From NCBI RefSeq assembly GCF_002285635.2, contig NZ_CP023049.2, forward strand, positions 4,092,001 to 4,156,000: 64,000 bases of DNA. Direction: 5' to 3'. A program made the position numbers and the translations under genes. The first letter of the stretch is position 1; each line of letters begins with the position of its first letter. This stretch comes from Chryseobacterium piperi. Its GTDB lineage: Bacteria; Bacteroidota; Bacteroidia; Flavobacteriales; Weeksellaceae. Shown one piece after another: positions 7,602-15,077 of the stretch. The notes under the pieces are model-generated. The model made no database searches and was not told the DNA's origin. It saw only the letters and a list, made by a program, of their open reading frames with translations.

Positions 7602-9161
7602 ATGGCTAATAAAAAAATAGACATGTTGAACATCAAACAATTATTACGATTATATACCCAGGGAGTGAGTAAATTGCAATTGAGCAAGCAATTGGGTATA
7701 TCACGCAATACAGCAAAGAAATACATTAGTTTATTCCATGAACATCAGCTTACTTACGAAGAACTTTTGGAGTTGAGCGATGAGGATTTAGACGATTTAT
7801 TTGATGCTCCACCTACAGAGATAAGGGATAAAGACAATCTGCAAAAGCAACTTGAATCCTTGTTTCCTTACATTTCCAAGGAGCTCAAACGTGTAGGAGT
7901 AACCCGATACATTTTATGGGAGGAGTATATAGAGAAGTATCCCTCAGGTTATCAATACTCCCGTTTCTGCCATTATTACCAAGCATGGTGCAAAAAGGTA
8001 AATCCATCGATGCACATAGAACATAAAGCAGGCGATAAGCTGTTTGTGGATTATACAGGCAAAAAACTCCGTATCATAGATTCTTCTACAGGAGAGGAAC
8101 ACGAGGTTGAAGTTTTTGTAGGTATTCTGGGAGCCAGCGGCATGACTTTCGTTGAAGCTACAAAAACACAGGGGAAAGACGATTTTTTATCAAGCCTGAC
8201 CAAAGCACTTCATTATTATGAAGGTGTTCCTGCTGCCATAGTAACGGATAATCTGCGTACAGCAGTAAAAAAGAGCCATAAATATGAGCCTGTGATAACA
8301 GATTCTTTGTTGGATTTTGCTTCTCATTACAGCACGACAATACTTCCTACCAGAGCTTATCATCCCAAAGACAAAGCCTTGGTGGAAAATGCTGTACGCA
8401 TTGTTTATACCCGCATATTTGCGCCCTTACGTAAAGAGCACTTCTTTAGCCTGGAGGCTCTGAATAAAGCCATTGAAAATCTACTGGAAGGTTATAATGA
8501 AACACCTATGAAAAGGAAAAAATACTCTAGAGCAGATGTTTTTCGTGAGGTGGAAAAACCTGCACTATCTCCGCTTCCTTTGGTGATGTATCAGTTAAAG
8601 TATACTTCCCGTGCCACTGTCCATAAAACCAGCCATGTGTATTTAAGCAGGGACAAGCATTATTACAGTGTTCCCTTCAGCTACATCGGAAAAAAAGTAA
8701 ACATCATTTACAGCAAAAACAGTGTGGAGATTTACTTTGACCAGCGCAGAATAGCTTTTCATAATAGAATCCATGCTAAATATCAGTACACAACAGTCAA
8801 GGAACACATGCCTTCTTCCTACCAGTTCATGACCGAGTGGAACCCTTCCAGATTTATCTCATGGGGAACATCCATAGGAGAATATTGTGAAAAGTACATT
8901 ATTAAAATACTGGAGAAAAAGCAACATCCCGAGCAGTCCTATAAAACCTGTTTAGGCATATTGTCCCTATCAAAAAAGATTGGAAGCATAAGATTGGATA
9001 ATGCCTGTAAAAGGGCTTTGGGATATGAAAAATACAGTCTTGCCATGATTAAAAGCATCCTGGAAAGAGGACTGGATAATCTTCAGGATGATGATGATTT
9101 TTTTGAAGAAAAGAAACTTCCCAAACATAAAAATATAAGAGGAGGAAAATACTATGAATAA
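7602..9161 (+). CDS. istA: IS21 transposase IstA
   Basis: A 519-residue DDE transposase with the same layout as the left copy: N-terminal helix-turn-helix around residues 19-42, catalytic Asp150, Asp216 and Glu262, and a C-terminal DNA-binding part. The start MANKKIDML is clear because the sequence upstream is the repeat-bearing end of the element. It is intact and followed after 59 bases by istB. The 5-kb inverted pair would form a large imperfect palindrome. Confidence 0.93.
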   Translation: MANKKIDMLNIKQLLRLYTQGVSKLQLSKQLGISRNTAKKYISLFHEHQLTYEELLELSDEDLDDLFDAPPTEIRDKDNLQKQLESLFPYISKELKRVGVTRYILWEEYIEKYPSGYQYSRFCHYYQAWCKKVNPSMHIEHKAGDKLFVDYTGKKLRIIDSSTGEEHEVEVFVGILGASGMTFVEATKTQGKDDFLSSLTKALHYYEGVPAAIVTDNLRTAVKKSHKYEPVITDSLLDFASHYSTTILPTRAYHPKDKALVENAVRIVYTRIFAPLRKEHFFSLEALNKAIENLLEGYNETPMKRKKYSRADVFREVEKPALSPLPLVMYQLKYTSRATVHKTSHVYLSRDKHYYSVPFSYIGKKVNIIYSKNSVEIYFDQRRIAFHNRIHAKYQYTTVKEHMPSSYQFMTEWNPSRFISWGTSIGEYCEKYIIKILEKKQHPEQSYKTCLGILSLSKKIGSIRLDNACKRALGYEKYSLAMIKSILERGLDNLQDDDDFFEEKKLPKHKNIRGGKYYE

Positions 9162-9220
9162 CCATTTATAGTCGGAAAAGCAAAATATAATAACAAATAA
9201 TAATTTTAAATAATACACCT

Positions 9221-9964
9221 ATGAATCAGGCTACTTTAGAAAAAATGAAAGATTTAAGGCTCCACGGAATGCACAGAGCTTTTAACACTACGATGGAAGC
9301 AGAAAGCATCTCCTACACCAATGACGAGCTTATCGCTTATTTAATCGAGGCTGAATATGATGACAGGGAAAGCAGAAAAGTTGAAAGATTAATTACCTCT
9401 GCCAAGTTCAGATACAGGGCTTTTATGGAAGAAATTACTGCCAGTACTTCCAGAAATATTGACAAGAATACCATCGGAAGATTATCCTCTTGTGATTTTA
9501 TCTCCCAAAAACAGAATATCCTTATTACAGGAAGTACGGGAGTAGGAAAAAGTTTTATTGCTACAGCTATTGGCTACAAAGCCTGTACAATGGGATATAA
9601 AGTAATGTACTTCAGTATTAATAAACTGTTTTCCAGACTGAAAATGGCAAAAGCTGACGGTTCTTATCTCAAAGAAATTGACCGTATAGAAAAACAGGAT
9701 CTCATTATCCTTGATGATTTTGGATTGCAATCGCTGGATAATCTTAAAAGGCAGGATTTTATGGAAATCATTGAAGACAGACACGGAAAGCGTTCTACGA
9801 TCATTGCTTCTCAATTACCTGTAAGTGCATGGCATGAAGTAATTGCGGAACAGACAATTGCGGATGCCATACTGGATAGAATGGTTCACAACTCCCTGAG
9901 AGTAGACCTTAAAGGGGAATCTTTGAGAAGAAAAAAAGCTGATAATAAAATCGGTGCAGACTAA
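9221..9964 (+). CDS. istB: IS21 helper ATPase IstB
   Basis: A 247-residue AAA+ ATPase with Walker A GSTGVGKS at residues 104-111 and Walker B LIILDD at 161-166. It partners the transposase encoded just upstream. It is equal in length to the left copy and near identical in protein sequence, but the coding DNA is diverged at third positions. The 60 bases after the stop contain the outer terminal repeats. Confidence 0.93.
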   Translation: MNQATLEKMKDLRLHGMHRAFNTTMEAESISYTNDELIAYLIEAEYDDRESRKVERLITSAKFRYRAFMEEITASTSRNIDKNTIGRLSSCDFISQKQNILITGSTGVGKSFIATAIGYKACTMGYKVMYFSINKLFSRLKMAKADGSYLKEIDRIEKQDLIILDDFGLQSLDNLKRQDFMEIIEDRHGKRSTIIASQLPVSAWHEVIAEQTIADAILDRMVHNSLRVDLKGESLRRKKADNKIGAD

Positions 9965-10070
9965 ATAATAATTTTATATTTTTAACCCATCTTATAGATA
10001 CCGTTTTTGACTTCATTCTTAGTGGTCAATTTTATCAGGAATTAGGTGGTCAGTTTATCCGGAATATACA

Positions 10071-10291
10071 ATCGAGGTAATCAACGAATTGATGAAGTCT
10101 TTCCAAAGTATACTTTATTAGGAACTCATGCAGGTCGAAGAACATTCATTTGTAATGCATTATCTTTAGGTATTCCGGCACATGTGGTGATGAAGTGGAC
10201 TGGCCATAGTGATTATAAGGCAATGAAACCTTATATTGACATTGCTGATGAAATCAAAGCTAGTGCTATGGATAAATTTAATGATCTCTAG
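10071..10291 (+). pseudogene. C-terminal stump of a tyrosine recombinase (island integrase)
   Basis: About 73 codons survive of a phage-type integrase. The visible motifs are the catalytic box II HAGRRTF (H-x-x-R), then KWTGHSDYKAMKPYIDI with the box His and the tyrosine that would be the nucleophile. The catalytic domain N-terminal half and the core-binding domain are missing; the reading frame instead runs back into the end of the right IS21 element, where a GTG at 10046 could start a 81-residue chimera. The missing part is not found left of the IS pair. It lies just before a tRNA-Cys, the classic setting of an island integrase. Confidence 0.85.
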
Positions 10292-10308
10292 TTGTATTTA
10301 TAAAAATA

Positions 10309-10339
10309 AAAACAGGAACTTTTTTAATGTCCCTGTTTT
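10309..10339 (+). terminator. Hairpin downstream of integrase stump
   Basis: AAAACAGGAAC pairs with GTCCCTGTTTT with one mismatch around a nine-base loop, and the right arm ends in a T run. It could end transcription from the recombinase gene, keeping it out of the antisense strand of tRNA-Cys. Confidence 0.55.
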
Positions 10340-10381
10340 AGTCCCTTATAATTGTAAGTCATTGATTTACAATACTGTTTG

Positions 10382-10452
10382 AGGTACCTAGCGGATTCGA
10401 ACCGCTGTAGATGGTGTTGCAGACCACTGCCTAGCCACTCGGCCAAAGTACC
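10382..10452 (-). tRNA. tRNA-Cys(GCA)
   Basis: On the minus strand the sequence folds as a tRNA: acceptor arm GGTACTT with AGGTACC, anticodon stem GTGGT with ACCAT around the loop CTGCAAC (anticodon GCA), and T arm AGCGG TTCGAAT CCGCT. The discriminator base is T, as expected for tRNA-Cys. CCA is not encoded. The 3' end faces the integrase stump and the accessory region, as expected if an island had inserted at this end. The distal direct repeat of the tRNA end was not found inside the window. Confidence 0.95.
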
Positions 10453-10502
10453 ATTTTTGAGGTGTGCAAATATAAAAATTTTTCTGACTTAAACAAAGTT
10501 TT

Positions 10503-11018
10503 TTATATAATTTCTTTTGTGCCCAAGCTGTTTATATCGCTTTTTAACTGTAATTCAGCTTCATAATTTTTCTTTACAATAACTCTGGTTTGGCTCCATG
10601 TATCATGCAGTCCGCTTTTATCTGCTAAAAATGATAATTGGTCAACAAATGGAATCCCTCTGATGATGTTTCTCAGGAGGTAATTGGTTATTGTAGGGGG
10701 GGTACCGTCAATCATAATAACTTTGGTTCCGGTAATCCATTTTCCTAAGCTTCTTCCCTTGCTTATAGTTTCGGTAAGGAACATGACCAGAAGATAGGCG
10801 GTAAGGGTAACCAGTCTGTCCAGTAAAGGGTGCATATTCTCCATTTCATAGCCTATTTCTTCTACCGAATTACCGGTAACAAGCGCATAAACAACACCGA
10901 GTGCCCCGAATGCAATAAGAATAAAGATGTAGCTGAATACAAGATCAATCAGGTAATTGGCCAGCCTCAGACCTTGTGAGGCTCTGTGTCTGTCCACTAT
11001 TTGCAAATAATTTCTCAT
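10503..11018 (-). CDS. RDD family membrane protein
   Basis: A 171-residue inner-membrane protein. It begins with the R-D-rich opening typical of RDD proteins (RASQGLRLANYLIDL), followed by membrane segments near residues 25-50 and 73-95, then the conserved SKGRSLGKWITGTKV and RNIIRG stretches. RDD proteins are poorly characterised; some have been linked to transport. It lies 27 bases downstream of the DUF4403 gene in the same direction and may be co-transcribed with it. It is the first core gene after the tRNA-Cys island boundary. Confidence 0.85.
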   Translation of the reverse strand: MRNYLQIVDRHRASQGLRLANYLIDLVFSYIFILIAFGALGVVYALVTGNSVEEIGYEMENMHPLLDRLVTLTAYLLVMFLTETISKGRSLGKWITGTKVIMIDGTPPTITNYLLRNIIRGIPFVDQLSFLADKSGLHDTWSQTRVIVKKNYEAELQLKSDINSLGTKEII

Positions 11019-11045
11019 GGTTTTTAGTTTTTAGTTTCTTTTTAT

Positions 11046-12416
11046 TTATATCCCATTGACCATTAGTTTTAAGGATGCATTGGTATCAATTACTGCCGTA
11101 ATTCCCGAGCTGCCTAAAAGTATCTGACCGGGTCTCAGATTAAAAACCCTGCCATTCATTTTCAAACCTTTGTAATATTCTTTATTGAATGCATCTTCAA
11201 TACTTTTTCTGGAAGTATCTACCAATTCCTGAGTTGGGATACCGTACTCTTCTTCTATCATTTTTACAATTTTTCCCTGGAAAAGCAGACTTGCTGTTTT
11301 CTGAAGAATATTCATTGTTTTCAGTTTGAATTTGGTATCAGACAATACAATCTTTTTCTTGATATCATCATATACGGGGATTCCTGAAATCAGGGCCGTT
11401 CCTTTGATATATCCTTCTGTCTGAGCTTCAATCATAATTCTGTTGGCAACGGCGTATACTCTGATGTCGGTGATTTTTACTTTCGAGTCTCTTACTTCGT
11501 ACTCCTTTCCTAAAAACATTTTCCTGGCAATTGCTGAGGCCTCAGTAAAAGGAATATTTGCTGTAGTCTGAAGTGAAAACTGGTCTCCTAAGACCGGAGT
11601 GAAATTAAAACTTCCAGCGGTAGTGACTGGTAATGAAGCTGCGGGCTTACTTCCTGTAAAGGTTTCCGAATAAATGTCCATCCCGATATTGGTGTTGATC
11701 TGGTTGGCATAAAACTTTAATGGAGTGATGTTGACATTCACAGGGGTTATTTTTAGCCAGGTGTTGTATTCTTCAGAAATATTAAAAGGCTGTGAGAAAA
11801 CATTCCAGGCCATTACGGCATATTGCTGAAAGTTTAATTGGGTAGCCATTTGCTGATCGATTGTTTTACAGAATTTTTCCTGCTGTTCTTTCAGGCTTTT
11901 TTCAACCAGAGCAGTAATGGGAATCTGTATTTTTCCATAATCTAAAACGGGTTTTGTTACCCATTTAAAGCCCATTGGCTGGGTATTGGTAATCATGGTC
12001 CAGTTATTCTTAAAGTTGACCGCCGTATTAAAATACATGACTGTTTCAAAGGTTGTATTCTGGTAGGTATAAACGCCCAGTGTACCTATTCCTTTTTCTG
12101 CCCATATTTTTAAAGGAACTTCAATGAGCAGGTTTTGATTGGTTCCCCCGACAAGTCTGATAGGACGGGTTTTCCAAACTTTTACCTTAAACTGATCATT
12201 ATTGTTATCCGTATAAGAATCATCCTGATAAATCATGTCTTTTACAGAAGTATTTATCATATTGCTGATTTCCGATAATGGGATAGTCACCGGCATGGTA
12301 ATGCTGGATTTTATCTTCGGAAAATTATAATCAGCCAGTTGGTTGTTAACAGTGGTTTGCCCAAAAATATTAATACATACAAGTAAAAATAACAGGCTGG
12401 TGAATTTCAAGTTCAT
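11046..12416 (-). CDS. DUF4403 family exported protein
   Basis: A 456-residue protein with an N-terminal signal peptide (MNLKFTSLLFLLVCINIFGQ) and a long beta-rich body. The repeated pattern of amphipathic strands and the opening SSITMPVTIPLSEISNMINT match my memory of the Bacteroidota DUF4403 group, whose function is unknown. A longer frame to 12485 would overlap folB and has no signal peptide, so the ATG at 12416 is preferred. It probably resides in the periplasm or at the outer membrane. Being last after folB, it may share the thr operon transcript. Confidence 0.65.
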   Translation of the reverse strand: MNLKFTSLLFLLVCINIFGQTTVNNQLADYNFPKIKSSITMPVTIPLSEISNMINTSVKDMIYQDDSYTDNNNDQFKVKVWKTRPIRLVGGTNQNLLIEVPLKIWAEKGIGTLGVYTYQNTTFETVMYFNTAVNFKNNWTMITNTQPMGFKWVTKPVLDYGKIQIPITALVEKSLKEQQEKFCKTIDQQMATQLNFQQYAVMAWNVFSQPFNISEEYNTWLKITPVNVNITPLKFYANQINTNIGMDIYSETFTGSKPAASLPVTTAGSFNFTPVLGDQFSLQTTANIPFTEASAIARKMFLGKEYEVRDSKVKITDIRVYAVANRIMIEAQTEGYIKGTALISGIPVYDDIKKKIVLSDTKFKLKTMNILQKTASLLFQGKIVKMIEEEYGIPTQELVDTSRKSIEDAFNKEYYKGLKMNGRVFNLRPGQILLGSSGITAVIDTNASLKLMVNGI

Positions 12417-12441
12417 AGTTTTCGAAATTGAAAATAATATT

Positions 12442-12810
12442 TTAGTTATTGGGTTTAAAACTTTTTTCCAGCTCAATGCTGGCACCTTTCATTTCTCCCT
12501 GCATAGGGGGCGATGTTTTGGTAATTTTTAATTTAATATAAGAAATTTCAGGAAAACTTTCATAAATCTTTGAAATGATTCTTCCCGCAACATGCTCCAG
12601 AAGTTGAGATTTAATTTTCATTTCCTTGTGGATAATGTCGTTAATATCTGCATAACTAATGGTGTCATTTAAATCATCAGATTCAGCAACTTTCCATAAG
12701 TCAATATGGAGTTCTGCATTTAAAAGATAGTAAGTACCAATGATGTTTTCTTCAGGTAAAACACCATGGTACGCATATATTTTTAGATCTTCCAAAAAGA
12801 TTTTACTCAT
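12442..12810 (-). CDS. folB: Dihydroneopterin aldolase
   Basis: A 122-residue cytoplasmic enzyme that cleaves 7,8-dihydroneopterin to 6-hydroxymethyl-dihydropterin and glycolaldehyde in folate synthesis. The family pattern is clear: YAYHGVLPEENIIG near the start, DTISYADI in the middle, LLEHVAGRI, and the C-terminal IKLKITKTSPPMQG. The start codon overlaps the stop of thrC by four bases (ATGA), so translation is probably coupled to the threonine operon. folK, for the next step, is about 46 kb away in this window. Confidence 0.93.
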   Translation of the reverse strand: MSKIFLEDLKIYAYHGVLPEENIIGTYYLLNAELHIDLWKVAESDDLNDTISYADINDIIHKEMKIKSQLLEHVAGRIISKIYESFPEISYIKLKITKTSPPMQGEMKGASIELEKSFKPNN

Positions 12811-14120
12811 ACATCTTGATTTTTATTAAGCAAAAATCGTTTTAATTCTTCAAAATTTGGATTAATTTCTACTGTTTTTTTCTCTTTACCCATTAAATCA
12901 TTCAATTTTTCTGGAATTTTGATGGCTTCAGGAACTACTTTTTCTATTGATTCCGGGAATTTTACAGGATGTGCTGTTTCAAGGATGAAGCCTTTTTTAT
13001 GTGGATTTTCTTTCAGATAATTTTCAAGAGAAGTATACGCAACAGCTCCATGCGGTTCAAGAACATACTGGTATTTTTCGTAAACAGTTGCAATAGTCTT
13101 TAAAGTTTCTTCATCATCTACCGTGGCTCCTGAAATTTTATTTTTGAGATCCTCAAACTGATGATGAAAGAGTTCTAAGATTCTTACAAAATTACTAGGA
13201 TTTCCTACATCCATTGCATTGGAGAGAGTAGCGATCGTTTTTTTAGGGGCTAAAATCTGTGTTTCTAAATAATGAGGCACAACATTATTAAGGTTACAGG
13301 CCGCTATAAAATGATCTACCGGCAGACCTCTGAAGTAAGCGAGTATGCCGGCACAGATATTTCCGAAGTTTCCGCTGGGAACACAAATAACCGGATTCTC
13401 TTTTTCCAATTGCTGCCATTGTTTTAAAGCCAGAAGGTAATAAATCTGCTGAGGTAGCCATCTGGCAACATTAATGGAATTAGCAGAAGTAAGAAATAGA
13501 CTGGCATTAATTTCTTCATCTGAAAAAGCTTGTTTTACCAGGTTTTGGCAATCGTCAAAGCTTCCGGAAATTTCTAATGCCGTAATATTTTCTCCTAATG
13601 CTGTTAACTGCTTTTCCTGAACAGCACTCACCCTGTTTTTGGGATATAGAATAACCACCTCAATTCCCTGAATTTTATAAAAACCATGAGCAACTGCACC
13701 TCCGGTATCTCCTGAAGTAGCTACTAACACAGTTACTTTTTTGTGTTCGTCTTTTAAAAAGTAAGATAGGCAGCGGCTCATGAATCTTGCTCCAATATCT
13801 TTGAAAGCAAGGGTAGGGCCGTGAAATAATTCGAGTACGTAAATACGATCGTTAATCTTTTTGAGAGGAATTTCAAATGAGATGGTTTCTGATGCAATTT
13901 TTCTAAGTTCTTCCTCGGGAATCTCATCTGAAACAAAATCTTTCATACACCGGAAAGCAATTTCTTCATTTGAAAACATATTTAGATTTTCTATAAAATC
14001 TTTTTCAAACTGAGGAATTTTTTCGGGGAAAAACAGGCCTTTTTCTTTACCCTGCCCTTTAATCGAAGCGGTTTTAAAACTAACCCGCTCTTTTGAATCT
14101 TTTAAATTATAATAGTTCAT
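12807..14120 (-). CDS. thrC: Threonine synthase
   Basis: A 437-residue PLP enzyme that converts O-phosphohomoserine to threonine. The PLP-lysine region is HGPTLAFKDIGARFM at about residues 104-118; the phosphate-binding segment ATSGDTGGAVAHGF follows. The N-terminal YYNLKDSKERVSFKTA is typical of the family. Length is normal for this class. It follows thrB by 25 bases and overlaps folB, so it is the third gene of a thrA-thrB-thrC operon. Expression is expected to be controlled by the leader upstream of thrA. Confidence 0.96.
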   Translation of the reverse strand: MNYYNLKDSKERVSFKTASIKGQGKEKGLFFPEKIPQFEKDFIENLNMFSNEEIAFRCMKDFVSDEIPEEELRKIASETISFEIPLKKINDRIYVLELFHGPTLAFKDIGARFMSRCLSYFLKDEHKKVTVLVATSGDTGGAVAHGFYKIQGIEVVILYPKNRVSAVQEKQLTALGENITALEISGSFDDCQNLVKQAFSDEEINASLFLTSANSINVARWLPQQIYYLLALKQWQQLEKENPVICVPSGNFGNICAGILAYFRGLPVDHFIAACNLNNVVPHYLETQILAPKKTIATLSNAMDVGNPSNFVRILELFHHQFEDLKNKISGATVDDEETLKTIATVYEKYQYVLEPHGAVAYTSLENYLKENPHKKGFILETAHPVKFPESIEKVVPEAIKIPEKLNDLMGKEKKTVEINPNFEELKRFLLNKNQDV

Positions 14121-14145
14121 TGGTATTTTATTTATTAGTGGGTTA

Positions 14146-15066
14146 CTATTCTATAACAGTAATCCCTGAAGGATTGATGTCAGAAACATAGACAAAGCTG
14201 GCTACATTGATTTCATCGTACACTGAGCTCATCATACGAGCAATATGTTCGGCAGTTTCCTTCCTTTCGGTGATCATGAAAATAGAAGGTCCGGATCCTG
14301 AGATACCACCTCCCAATGCTCCTAATTCCAAGCTTTTTGTTTTGATTTCGTGAAACTTTGGAATAAGAATACTTCGAACAGGCTCTATGATAACATCATT
14401 CAGGCTTCTTCCAATTAAGCTGAGGTCATTCTTTTCAATACCGGCAATCAGTCCTGCAATATTTCCCCATTGTGTTATAGCATCTTTAAGGCGAATATCT
14501 TTTTTAAGAATTTGCCTCGCATCTGACGTTTTTACTTCAACCTGAGGATGCACGGCTGCAATAAACAAATCCGGAGTATTCAAAGGTATAATGTCAATGG
14601 GATCTGAAGATTTCACCAAGGTAATCCCGCCGTAAATACAGGGCGCAATATTATCAGCATGTCGAACCCCGGAAGCTAATTCTTCTCCGAACATGGCAAA
14701 ATGAACAACTTCTTCTTTGGATAGAATATTTCCTAATAAGATATTAGCAGCATAAGCTGCTCCGGCAGCACTTGCCGCACTGGAACCAAGACCGCTTCCG
14801 GGTTTTATATTTTTGTGAATAATAACCTCAAATCCATTCTTCAGATTCAGGTGCTCCTGCATTTTTAATAATACGACTCCTGCTACATTCTTTGAAGCCT
14901 CTTCAGGCAGGCCAAAGTGATCTGTATGCTTTATAATGATGTCAGGTGTTTCCAATAGTCTCAACTCCATCTCATCATAAGGGTTATTAATAGCCATTCC
15001 TAAAATATCAAAACCGCACACCAGATTGGCGACCGTTGCAGGAACTTTAATTTTTATATTTTTCAT
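14146..15066 (-). CDS. thrB: Homoserine kinase
   Basis: A 306-residue GHMP kinase that phosphorylates homoserine with ATP. The ATP-binding motif PGSGLGSSAASAAGAAYA lies at about residues 90-107, and the C-terminal glycine-rich motif GALGGGISGSGPS at about 250-262. The N-terminus KIKVPATVANLVCGFDILGM matches homoserine kinases. It sits 11 bases downstream of thrA and 25 upstream of thrC. Confidence 0.96.
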   Translation of the reverse strand: MKNIKIKVPATVANLVCGFDILGMAINNPYDEMELRLLETPDIIIKHTDHFGLPEEASKNVAGVVLLKMQEHLNLKNGFEVIIHKNIKPGSGLGSSAASAAGAAYAANILLGNILSKEEVVHFAMFGEELASGVRHADNIAPCIYGGITLVKSSDPIDIIPLNTPDLFIAAVHPQVEVKTSDARQILKKDIRLKDAITQWGNIAGLIAGIEKNDLSLIGRSLNDVIIEPVRSILIPKFHEIKTKSLELGALGGGISGSGPSIFMITERKETAEHIARMMSSVYDEINVASFVYVSDINPSGITVIE

Positions 15067-15077
15067 ATTTATATTTT

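Larger units (their letters stand above)
7502..10070 (+). mobile_element. IS21-family insertion sequence, right copy (istA-istB on plus strand)
   Basis: A second IS21 element in the opposite orientation. Its outer end (ending ...GGAATATACA at 10070) is the inverted complement of the left element's outer end, with the same pair of TTGACCAC repeats. Its inner end keeps the pattern ATTCC...CAAATTGA but lacks the TG tip seen in the left copy, so the start is uncertain by a few bases. Only two or three bases separate the inner ends of the two elements. The protein products are close to the left copy's but the DNA differs at many codons, so this is not a recent duplication. Confidence 0.8.

Noticed and set aside
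4904..10070. Composite transposon made of two IS21 copies
   Set aside because: The two copies are directly joined, so there is no cargo between them, and no target duplication is seen.
12417..12485. Longer start for the DUF4403 protein
   Set aside because: It would add 23 codons without function before a clear signal peptide and overlap folB.
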